Part shown: piece after piece, positions 47,214 through 54,430 of the stretch
How positions within the stretch are numbered: position 1 is the first letter of the stretch
Layout: the number at the start of each line of letters is the position of its first letter
Assembly: GCA_963724695.1 (NCBI GenBank)
Contig: CAVRVW010000010.1
Span: 1 to 64,000, forward strand
Direction: 5' to 3'
DNA length: 64,000 bases
DNA from: CAVQFD01 sp963724695
GTDB taxonomy: Bacteria > Acidobacteriota > Vicinamibacteria > Vicinamibacterales > CAVVIG01
The notes under the pieces: model-generated
Told to the model about the DNA's origin: nothing
Seen by the model: the letters and a program-made list of their open reading frames with translations, nothing else
Database searches by the model: none
Position numbers and translations under genes: made by a program

Positions 47214-48404
47214 GTGCGATGGCTCGCTGAAACTCTCGCCGTGCTGGCGCTCAACCTGCGGACCATTCCAGGGCGCCTGAGCTCTTCGGCCGTGGCCGTC
47301 GTCGGCATCGCCGGCGTCGTGGTCGTGTTCGTGTCGGTGCTTTCCATCGCGGCGGGCTTCTCCGCGGCGATGGAAGGATCCGGGTCGCTGAGCCGCGCGC
47401 TCGTGATGCGGAGCGGCGCAGACAGCGAGATGACGAGCGGCCTGGACGGTAACGCGGTCGACATCATCAAGCAGGCGCCCGGCATCCGCCGAGACGGCCA
47501 GGCGCCGGTGGCCTCGGCCGAGCTCTACGTGATCATCGATCTCCCCAAGAAGGCCACGCCAGACAAGCCCGCGAACGTGCCGATGCGGGGCATCGAGCCC
47601 GCGGGCATGGCGGTGCGCGGGGAGCTGTCGATCGTGCAGGGCCGGATGTTCGAGTTCGGCACCAACGAGGTGATTGTCGGACGCGGCGCCCTCGGGCAGT
47701 TTGTCGGCCTCGGTGTAGGCGGCACGATCGCGTCCGGCCAGAACCGCTGGAACGTGGTGGGCGTGTTCGAGGCGGACGGCTCGGTCGCGGAGACCGAGGT
47801 CTGGACCGATGCACGCGGCCTGCAGGGCGCCTATCGGCGCGGCAACACGTTTCAGTCAGTGCTCGCGCAGCTCGACTCGGAGGACGCCTTCACGACGTTC
47901 CGCGACTGGTTGACCGCGAACCCGCAGCTGAACGTCCAGATCCGGCGCGAGAAGGAGTACTACGCCGGGCAATCGCAGGCGCTGACCACGCTCATCCGAG
48001 GTGTCGGTTATGGGATTGCGGGGTTGATGGGCATCGGGGCCGTCTTCGGCGCGATCCTGACGATGTATACGGCCGTGGCGACCAGGGCGCGGGAGATCGC
48101 GACGCTGCGCGCCCTTGGTTTCAACACCATGTCAGTGCTGGTGTCAGTGCTCGGCGAATCGATGGCGCTCGGCGCGCTCGGCGGCACCATCGGCGGTGTG
48201 GTGGCGTATCTGGCGTTCAACGGGTACCAGACCTCGACCATGAACTTTCAGACCTTCAGCCAGGTGGCGTTCGCCTTCCGCGTCACGCCCGGGCTGCTCG
48301 TGACCGGCCTCATCTATGCCCTGGCGATGGGACTCGTTGGCGGGCTGTTTCCAGCCATCCGAGCCGCGAGGCTCCCGATTCCGACCGCCCTGCGGGAACT
48401 GTAG
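47214..48404 (+). CDS. ABC transporter permease, FtsX/MacB type (second)
   Basis: A 396-residue permease read from GTG 47214. It has an N-terminal helix (SSSAVAVVGIAGVVVVFVSV), a periplasmic region, and the C-terminal FtsX domain with ATRAREIATLRALGFNTMSV and MGLVGGLFPAIRAARLPIPT. Together with the first permease it forms the heterodimeric membrane part. It starts 15 nt after the previous gene and is the last gene of the efflux operon. Confidence 0.9.
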   Translation: MRWLAETLAVLALNLRTIPGRLSSSAVAVVGIAGVVVVFVSVLSIAAGFSAAMEGSGSLSRALVMRSGADSEMTSGLDGNAVDIIKQAPGIRRDGQAPVASAELYVIIDLPKKATPDKPANVPMRGIEPAGMAVRGELSIVQGRMFEFGTNEVIVGRGALGQFVGLGVGGTIASGQNRWNVVGVFEADGSVAETEVWTDARGLQGAYRRGNTFQSVLAQLDSEDAFTTFRDWLTANPQLNVQIRREKEYYAGQSQALTTLIRGVGYGIAGLMGIGAVFGAILTMYTAVATRAREIATLRALGFNTMSVLVSVLGESMALGALGGTIGGVVAYLAFNGYQTSTMNFQTFSQVAFAFRVTPGLLVTGLIYALAMGLVGGLFPAIRAARLPIPTALREL

Positions 48405-48452
48405 CCCGCGCCCCTGACGACCGAAATGACATACGGAGAACTCTGACCATTC

Positions 48453-49352
48453 ATGCTCAAGACCCTTGCATTCCTCATCTTCTGGACCGTTCAGGCGTCG
48501 GCGTTTCTGGTCTTCTTCGTGCCGTTCACGTGGGGTCTCGTGGCGATGTGGGCCGTATCGCACTTCCTGAGGGCGATCGGGCTCACGCTGGCCTTTCACC
48601 GGTACTACGCGCACCGCGCGTTCCAGATGAACCGCGCCGCGCGCTTCGTGTGGACGCTCATCGCGACGTCGGCGATGCAGAAGGGGCCGCTCTGGTGGGC
48701 GGGCCACCACGTGAACCATCACCGGTTTGCGGACCGGGAGGGCGATCCGCACAGCCCGGCCGTCAGCGGCGTGTACTACGCCCACGTCGGGTGGTTCCTG
48801 AACGACGCGCGCCACGATCGGCTCGAGGCGACCAACCCCGTGATGCGGGACTTCTCGAAGGCGCCGGAGATCGTCTGGCTCGACAAGTACTTCTTCGTGC
48901 CGCCGCTCGTGTTGGCGATTGCGCTGTATCTCGCCGGCGGGATGCCATGGCTGGTGTGGGGCTTCTGCCTGCCGACGACCACGCTAGCGCACGCCACCTT
49001 CGCGATCAACACGGTCAACCACATGTTCGGGTCGCGCCGCTTCGACACCATCGACGAGTCGCGCAACAACGTGGTCACGGCGTTTTTCGCCGTCGGCGAG
49101 GGCTGGCACAACAACCACCACCGCTACCAGCGGTCGGCGAGGAACGGCTTCTATTGGTGGGAGTTCGATCCCACGTGGTACACGATTCGGCTCATGGGGG
49201 CACTGGGGCTCGCGTGGGACCTGCAGCCGGTGCCCGAACGGATCTACGAGGAGGCCAGCGCGATCAAGGCTCGCCGGACGGCTCCATCGGTGATTGCGCC
49301 GAGCGAGCCCCCGAGGGCCCTGGACCTCGACGAGGACGCTGAGCTCGTCTAG
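48453..49352 (+). CDS. Acyl-CoA/fatty-acid desaturase, membrane di-iron type
   Basis: A 299-residue delta-9-type desaturase with HRYYAHR, HHVNHHRFADREGDPHSP and HNNHHRYQRSARNG boxes. Four hydrophobic segments occur near 10-45, 65-75, 150-175 and 180-195. It introduces double bonds into saturated acyl chains. The C-terminus is an acidic tail (DLDEDAELV). It differs from the frameshifted desaturase at 13.3 kb, and its second His box is fuller. A GGAG site precedes ATG. It is followed by a hairpin terminator. Confidence 0.92.
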   Translation: MLKTLAFLIFWTVQASAFLVFFVPFTWGLVAMWAVSHFLRAIGLTLAFHRYYAHRAFQMNRAARFVWTLIATSAMQKGPLWWAGHHVNHHRFADREGDPHSPAVSGVYYAHVGWFLNDARHDRLEATNPVMRDFSKAPEIVWLDKYFFVPPLVLAIALYLAGGMPWLVWGFCLPTTTLAHATFAINTVNHMFGSRRFDTIDESRNNVVTAFFAVGEGWHNNHHRYQRSARNGFYWWEFDPTWYTIRLMGALGLAWDLQPVPERIYEEASAIKARRTAPSVIAPSEPPRALDLDEDAELV

Positions 49353-49363
49353 TAGGCCTTTTG

Positions 49364-49381
49364 CCGCCCCAATCGGGGCGG
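49364..49381 (+). terminator. Hairpin after the desaturase gene
   Basis: CCGCCCC-AATC-GGGGCGG, a 7-bp G/C stem 11 nt after the stop codon. TTTT occurs just before it on the plus strand rather than after it, so an intrinsic terminator would work better on the minus strand. Still the most likely end of the transcript. Confidence 0.5.
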
Positions 49382-49422
49382 AACCCTTCCAGTCCGTCCG
49401 ATGCCGGGATTCCGGAAACCGG

Positions 49423-49451
49423 TTGACAAACAGTCCGGGGGGTTTCAGTAT
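49423..49451 (+). promoter_or_regulatory. Promoter TTGACA-17-CAGTAT for the aldehyde oxidoreductase operon
   Basis: TTGACA at 49423-49428 and CAGTAT at 49446-49451, preceded by GTTT. The whole arrangement TTGACAA-N12-GTTTCAGTAT recurs exactly at 61029-61057. The predicted start, about 49458, gives a leader of about 49 nt with a strong GGGAGGA ribosome site. Confidence 0.65.
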
Positions 49452-49506
49452 TCCCTTTGGATTAAAGGGCTTCGAGCCGCCCGACCCATTTCTGGGAGGA
49501 ATCGCG

Positions 49507-50118
49507 ATGCCGGAAGTTTCTCCGAACGACGTTACCCGACGGAATTTCATCAAGGGCGTTATTGCCACGGGCGCTGCGGTGTCCTCGGCGACCTATCTCT
49601 TTAGATCGACGGTCATGGGGCAGCCCTCGACGCCGGGGAGCGTGGAGCGGCTGGTCACGCTGACGGTCAACGGGCAGCAACGCCGCGTGGACGTGATGAA
49701 GCAGGAGACGCTGGCGACGACGCTGCGCTACAAGCTGGGGCTGACGGGGACCAAGATCGGGTGCGACCGCGCGGAGTGCGGGGCGTGCACGGTGCTGGTG
49801 GACGACGTGCCGCGGTACAGCTGCTCGGTGCTGACGCACTCGGTGCGGGGGCGGAACATCACGACGATTGAAGGGCTGGCGAGCGCCGACGGGACGCTGT
49901 CGCCGGTGCAGCAGGGCGTGGTGGACGAGCAGGGCTTCCAGTGCGCGTTCTGCATGCCGGGGTTCGTGATGGCGGCCACGGGCTACCTGAAGACGAACAA
50001 CAACCCGACGCGGCAGGAACTCGCGCACGGGGTATCGGGCAATCTCTGCCGCTGCCAGGACTACGACAAGATTCTCACGGCGCTGATGAAGGGCGCCGAA
50101 CACCTTCGAGGGGCGTAG
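49507..50118 (+). CDS. Fe-S subunit of exported molybdenum aldehyde oxidoreductase (PaoA-like)
   Basis: A 203-residue subunit with a Tat signal at the start (TRRNFIKGVIATGAA), so the folded enzyme goes to the periplasm. Two 2Fe-2S clusters: plant-type (GCDRAECGACTVLVD) and the xanthine-dehydrogenase type (CAFCMPGFV and CRCQDY). It carries electrons from the molybdenum centre to FAD. A GGGAGGA ribosome site precedes ATG 49507. From about residue 37 the codons are strongly biased to end in G, unlike the next gene. The Tat signal and the partner genes match E. coli PaoABC. Confidence 0.92.
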   Translation: MPEVSPNDVTRRNFIKGVIATGAAVSSATYLFRSTVMGQPSTPGSVERLVTLTVNGQQRRVDVMKQETLATTLRYKLGLTGTKIGCDRAECGACTVLVDDVPRYSCSVLTHSVRGRNITTIEGLASADGTLSPVQQGVVDEQGFQCAFCMPGFVMAATGYLKTNNNPTRQELAHGVSGNLCRCQDYDKILTALMKGAEHLRGA

Positions 50119-50120
50119 GC

Positions 50121-52784
50121 ATGGCTGACAAACTGATCGGTCAGAACTACACGACGCCGGATCTCGTCGCGAAGGTGACGGGGAAGGCGAAGTATGCGGA
50201 GGACTTCCGGGCGGAGGGCATGCTGTTCTGCAAGCTGCTGCTGAGCCCGATGCCGCATGCGCGGGTGACGCGGCTCGACACGAGCGCCGCGCTGGCGATG
50301 CCCGGCGTGAAGGCGATCCTCACCGTCGACGACTTGCCGGGCGCAGCCGCCGGCGCCAGCCTCGGGGAGAACGTTGTCGCGAGCGCGATCAGCGAACGCG
50401 GGCTCACGATGGAGCCGATGTACGAAGGCGAGCCGATTCTCGCCCTTGCCGCGGTCGACGAATTGACCGCCACCGAAGCGATCGAGAAGATCGTGATCGA
50501 GTTCGAGCCGCTGCCGTTCGCGGTCGATCCGATTGCGAGCCTGCGTCCCGGCAGCGCGAACGCGCGCGATACGGGCAACGTGTGGATGCGTCCGCCGGCG
50601 CCCGCGGCAGGTGCCGCCGGTCGCGGCGCGCCTGCGGCAGGTGCGACGGCTCCGGCCGCCGGCGCGGCGCCAGCAGCCGCTCCTCAAACAGCAGCGCCCG
50701 CCGGCGCTCCCGCGGCACCAGCCGCGGCAGGTGCGGCAGCGGGCGCGGCCGCCGGGCAGGCAGCCGAGGGCCGCGGCGCAGGGCGTGGCGCAGGTGCGGC
50801 TGCCGGTGCTCCGGCCGGTCCGCCGAGACCGGAAGTCCTCGAGCTGAAGTGGACAGAGGAAGACTTCGCCGCCGCCGGCGAAGGGCAGCTGCCGCTCGGT
50901 AAACACACCGACGAGTGGGTCCACGGCGACGTCGATGCGGCCTTCAAGGATGCGGCGCTCGTGCTGGACGAGACCTTCGTCGGGCAGAATACGAGCCATC
51001 AAGTGCTCGAGCCGCGGACCGCGATGGCCTACTGGCAGAACGGCAAGCTGTATCTGCACGCGGGCACGCAGAGCACGGTGCAGACCGTGCCGTCGATCGC
51101 CCGCTGGACGGGAACGCCTGTTGAGGACATCGTGCTCATCAGCGAGTTCACCGGCGGCGGGTTCGGCAGCCGCATTCCGGGATACGTCACGATGGCGATT
51201 CCGGCGCTCCTGTCGAAGAAGGCCAACGCGCCGGTGCAGATGCGCATCACGCGCGAGAACGACCACTACATCGGGCGCGCGCGTCCGGCGCTCCACTCGC
51301 GCGTCAAGGTGGCGTTCGACAAGACGGGTCGATTGCTCGCCGTGGACGGCCTGGCGGTCGTGGAGAACGGACCGTTCGACGCGGTCGGTGACGCCCGGTC
51401 TGCCGGTGACGCCATCTCGCTCGCGTATCAGCCCCAGGCCATGCGGTGGCGAACGCTGGGTGTGTTGACCAACACGCCGCCCCGCGGTGCGCAGCGCGCG
51501 CCGGGCGGGATGCAGGGGATGGCCTTGATGGAGCCCGTGCTCGCCAAGGCGGCGCGAAAGCTCGGGCTCGACGAGGTCGAGATTCACCGCGTCAACGCGC
51601 CGGCCGGCAAGGCCGAGTTCGGCGCGCCGGCCGCCCGTGGGCGTCGCAACTACGTGACGAGTGCCTTCGTCAAGGAGGCGCTCGACCAGGGCAAGACGCT
51701 CTTCGAGTGGGACCGCAAGAAAGCTGAGGCCGGGAAGCGGGTCGGCTCGAAGGTCCGCGGCGTGGGCGTCGCCGTGAGCACGTACTCCGCCGGCTCGATC
51801 GGCTTCGACGGGCTGCTGATCATCCGGCCGGACGGCAAGGTGCAGATCCAGTCGGGCATCGGCAACCTGGGCACGCACTGCATGTTCGACGTGCATCGTG
51901 TAGCCGCCGAAATTCTCGGGGTGTCCTGGGATCAGTGCGAGGTGGTGTTCGGTGACACGAGCAAGCACCTGCCCTGGTCGGCTTCGTCAGGTGGCAGCCA
52001 GACGACCCACGCGATGACGCGCGCGGCGCACGCCGTCGGTCACGCCGCCGTCGCGCTGCTGCAGGAAGTCGCGGCCAAGACCAATGGGGGATCGCCCGCG
52101 AGCTACAAGGTCGCCAACGGCCGCGTGGGCAACATGACCTTCGCGCAAGCGGCGCAGAAGGCCATCGCTCTCGGCGGGAAGTACGACGGCCACGAGCCGC
52201 CGGAGAACGTCAACGCGTGGACCAAGCGGGCGATGGCCGGGCTGGCCGGGCAGGGGCTCATCGCCGCCGCGCGCGACACGTACCCGCGGGACGGGCAGTC
52301 GCGCTCCTACGTCGTCGCCTTCGCGCATGTCGAGGTGGACGCCGAGACTGGCCACTACAGCATCCTCGACCTGACCGCCGTGGCCGACGTGGGCACGGTG
52401 ATCAATCCGCGGAGCCTGCAGGGGCAGACCTTCGGCGGCGTAATGCTGGGTGTGGGCCACGCCATCTCGCAGAAGTGGGTCTACGACCAGCACTACGGTG
52501 TGCCGCTCGCGAAGCGCTTCTACAACAGCAAGCCGCCGACCATCCTCGACGCGCCTCAGGCCTTCAGCTTCGGGGCGGTCGGAATCCCCGATCCGGAAAC
52601 GCCGGTCGGCGCGCGCGGCATCGGCGAGCCGCCGGTCGGCGCGGGCTGCGGTGCGGTGCTGAACGCGATCGCCAGCGCGATCGGCGACGACAAATTCCGG
52701 CGGATGCCGGTCACCGCAGATATGGTGCTCGAAGCGTTCGAGAACGGTCGGCCGATGCATGAGGCCCTGACGGCGAATATCTGA
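50121..52784 (+). CDS. Molybdenum-binding subunit 1 of aldehyde oxidoreductase (PaoC-like), with long Ala/Gly/Pro linker
   Basis: An 887-residue catalytic subunit of the xanthine oxidase family. An a/b-hammerhead domain (PDLVAKVTGKAKYAEDFRAE, AMPGVKAILTVDDLP) is followed by a low-complexity Ala/Gly/Pro/Gln stretch of about 80 residues (about 155-240) and the large molybdopterin domain (EFTGGGFGSR, PRGAQRAPGGMQG). The conserved catalytic Glu is in ARGIGEPPVGAG. No Tat signal, so it would be exported with the Fe-S subunit. It starts 2 nt after that gene. The second copy at 54.4 kb has the same fold with only a short linker. Confidence 0.92.
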   Translation: MADKLIGQNYTTPDLVAKVTGKAKYAEDFRAEGMLFCKLLLSPMPHARVTRLDTSAALAMPGVKAILTVDDLPGAAAGASLGENVVASAISERGLTMEPMYEGEPILALAAVDELTATEAIEKIVIEFEPLPFAVDPIASLRPGSANARDTGNVWMRPPAPAAGAAGRGAPAAGATAPAAGAAPAAAPQTAAPAGAPAAPAAAGAAAGAAAGQAAEGRGAGRGAGAAAGAPAGPPRPEVLELKWTEEDFAAAGEGQLPLGKHTDEWVHGDVDAAFKDAALVLDETFVGQNTSHQVLEPRTAMAYWQNGKLYLHAGTQSTVQTVPSIARWTGTPVEDIVLISEFTGGGFGSRIPGYVTMAIPALLSKKANAPVQMRITRENDHYIGRARPALHSRVKVAFDKTGRLLAVDGLAVVENGPFDAVGDARSAGDAISLAYQPQAMRWRTLGVLTNTPPRGAQRAPGGMQGMALMEPVLAKAARKLGLDEVEIHRVNAPAGKAEFGAPAARGRRNYVTSAFVKEALDQGKTLFEWDRKKAEAGKRVGSKVRGVGVAVSTYSAGSIGFDGLLIIRPDGKVQIQSGIGNLGTHCMFDVHRVAAEILGVSWDQCEVVFGDTSKHLPWSASSGGSQTTHAMTRAAHAVGHAAVALLQEVAAKTNGGSPASYKVANGRVGNMTFAQAAQKAIALGGKYDGHEPPENVNAWTKRAMAGLAGQGLIAAARDTYPRDGQSRSYVVAFAHVEVDAETGHYSILDLTAVADVGTVINPRSLQGQTFGGVMLGVGHAISQKWVYDQHYGVPLAKRFYNSKPPTILDAPQAFSFGAVGIPDPETPVGARGIGEPPVGAGCGAVLNAIASAIGDDKFRRMPVTADMVLEAFENGRPMHEALTANI

Positions 52785-52785
52785 A

Positions 52786-52882
52786 TTTGGTTATCTGGTC
52801 ATTTGGTCATTTGGCCATCTGGGCGGTCCCCGGTGGCCTCGGACTAGATGGCCACGTGACCAGCTGACGAGATGACCAGATT
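52786..52882. repeat. Inverted array of GGTCATTT octamers inside the oxidoreductase operon
   Basis: Begins in the stop context TGAATTTGGTTA. The left arm GGTTATCT, GGTCATTT, GGTCATTT, GGCCATCT is mirrored by AGATGGCC, ACGTGACC, GATGACCA. It lies between two genes on the same strand and ends just before the AGGAG ribosome site of the next gene. Same word as 58629-58733. Confidence 0.85.
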
Positions 52883-52894
52883 CAAGGAGTATTT

Positions 52895-53908
52895 ATGGCT
52901 GTAATTCGAGACGTGATGCCGGCGTTCGAGCTGTTCCAGCCGGCCAGCATTGACGATGCGCTGGCGTTGCTGGACCGGTATGGGTCCGAAGCGTGGGTGC
53001 TGGCGGGCGGGTTGGACAGTTTCGACTGGTTGAAGGACCGGGCGAAGCGGACCAACGTGGTGGTGGACCTGAGCCAGATCCAGGAACTGCGGGGCATCAA
53101 GGAGGCGGACGGGGGCCTGGAAATCGGGGCCATGACGACGCTGACCGAGGTGGCGCGGCACGCGGGGGTGCGGGAGCGCTACGGGCTGCTGATGGAAGCG
53201 GCGGATCTGGTGGCGTCGCCGCAGATTCGCAACCAGGGGACGCTCGGGGGGAACGTGTCGCAGGACACGCGGTGCTGGTATTACCGGAGCGGGTGGACGT
53301 GCTACCGGGCGGGCGGGAACATCTGCTACGCGGACACGCCGACGGCGATCAACCGGGAGCACGCGATTCTGCAGGCGGACCGGTGCGTGGCGGTGAGCCC
53401 GTCGGACACGGCGCCGGCGCTGATTGCGCTGGACGCGAAGATGGTGCTGCGGCGGGCCGGGGGCGGGGAGCGGGTGGTGGACGCGGAAGACTACTTCGTG
53501 GGCCCGGACCTGGACATCACGCGGATGACGGTGCTGCGGCCGGGCGAGTTGTTGACGGCGGTGCGGCTGCCGGGGACGTGGGCGGGGGCGCAGTTCTACT
53601 TCGAGAAGGTGCGGGACCGGCAGGTGTGGGACTTCCCGCTGGTGAACGTGGCGTCGGCGATGAAGGTGACGGGCGGGACGATCGAGGGGCTGCGGCTGGC
53701 GGTGGGGGCGGTGGCGGCGCGGCCGCTGCGGCTGGCGGCGGTGGAAGCGGCGGTGGCGGGGCAGCCGCGCAACGAAGAGACGGCGACGCGGGCCGGCGCG
53801 CTGGCGGTCGAGGGCGCGGTCACGCTGCGGTACAACGGCTACAAAGTGCCGCTGATGCGCAACCTGGTCAAGCGCGCCATTCGGGGCGTGCCCGCCGCGA
53901 CGACGTAG
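52895..53908 (+). CDS. FAD-binding subunit with probable 4Fe-4S cluster (PaoB-like)
   Basis: A 337-residue subunit of the CoxM/XdhB type. The FAD-binding PCMH domain begins ASIDDALALLDRYG and has EAWVLAGGLD and RNQGTLGGNVSQ. The stretch TRCWYYRSGWTC, then GNICYADTP, then DRCVAVSPSDTAPA spaces four Cys like the 4Fe-4S loop of E. coli PaoB, which ordinary FAD subunits lack. It takes electrons from the Fe-S subunit. Codons end in G very strongly (GTG, GCG, GGG, CTG), more than in the flanking genes. AGGAG precedes ATG 52895. Confidence 0.9.
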   Translation: MAVIRDVMPAFELFQPASIDDALALLDRYGSEAWVLAGGLDSFDWLKDRAKRTNVVVDLSQIQELRGIKEADGGLEIGAMTTLTEVARHAGVRERYGLLMEAADLVASPQIRNQGTLGGNVSQDTRCWYYRSGWTCYRAGGNICYADTPTAINREHAILQADRCVAVSPSDTAPALIALDAKMVLRRAGGGERVVDAEDYFVGPDLDITRMTVLRPGELLTAVRLPGTWAGAQFYFEKVRDRQVWDFPLVNVASAMKVTGGTIEGLRLAVGAVAARPLRLAAVEAAVAGQPRNEETATRAGALAVEGAVTLRYNGYKVPLMRNLVKRAIRGVPAATT

Positions 53909-53925
53909 CCGGGTGGACGAACAAT

Positions 53926-54014
53926 TCGAAGTTAGAACTGGGAACTACGAAGGACACTGCACGCGGTCAGTGGGCACAGTCCTTCGTAGTTCTTCTTTCT
54001 TAGTTCTAAGTTTC
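53926..54014. repeat. Inverted repeat of AACTANGA-type units overlapping the next gene's start region
   Basis: Left arm (53926-53954, GTTAGAACTGGGAACTACGA then AGG) and right arm (53979-54012, CCTTCGTAGTTCTTC then TTAGTTCTAAG) are complementary around a 25-nt loop. It begins 18 nt after the FAD subunit stop. If the lipoprotein starts at 53970 the right arm encodes part of its signal peptide. Confidence 0.75.
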
Positions 54015-54410
54015 GCCAGCGCCATGCTGGCGGCCGTCGCGTGCGGGCAGCCAGCGTCAGCGCCGGCGAGCCGCGAGGTGACGGTCTGGAAGCCGATGGG
54101 CGCCTGGTCGGGCCTCGGCGTGATGCAGACCGAAGCGTTCATCAGCACGACCGGCACGCTGCGCGTGCAGTGGGAGACGCGGAACGAGCGCGTGCCGGGG
54201 CAGGGCGTCTTCTCGGTGGTGCTGCACAGCGGCGTGAGCGGCCGCTCGCTGCTTCCCGTCGTCGAGCACCGCGGCACCGGACGCGATACGGCGTACGTGA
54301 GCGAGGATCCCCGGGAGTTCTTCTTCGTCGTGGACGCGAAGCATCTCGACTGGTCGTTGACGGTCGATGAAGGCGTGGCGGCAACCGCACCAGATACAGG
54401 CAGACGCTGA
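53970..54410 (+). CDS. Small exported lipoprotein within the oxidoreductase operon, unknown
   Basis: From GTG 53970 the 146-residue protein has a good lipoprotein signal (LRSSSFLVLSFASAMLAAVAC). A longer reading from GTG 53913 crosses the left repeat arm and is less likely. The mature part (REVTVWKPMGAWSGLGVMQT, RNERVPGQGVFSVVLHSGV, FFFVVDAKHLDWSLTVDEG) looks like a compact beta-sandwich. I do not recognise the family. Sitting between the FAD subunit and the second catalytic subunit suggests an accessory to the exported enzyme. Confidence 0.6.
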   Translation: MGTVLRSSSFLVLSFASAMLAAVACGQPASAPASREVTVWKPMGAWSGLGVMQTEAFISTTGTLRVQWETRNERVPGQGVFSVVLHSGVSGRSLLPVVEHRGTGRDTAYVSEDPREFFFVVDAKHLDWSLTVDEGVAATAPDTGRR

Positions 54411-54430
54411 TTCCTTACGGAGGCCTGACC

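Noticed and set aside
53913..53969. Upstream GTG 53913 as the start of the small lipoprotein
   Set aside because: It would translate the left arm of an inverted repeat and add about 19 non-signal residues before a complete lipoprotein signal.
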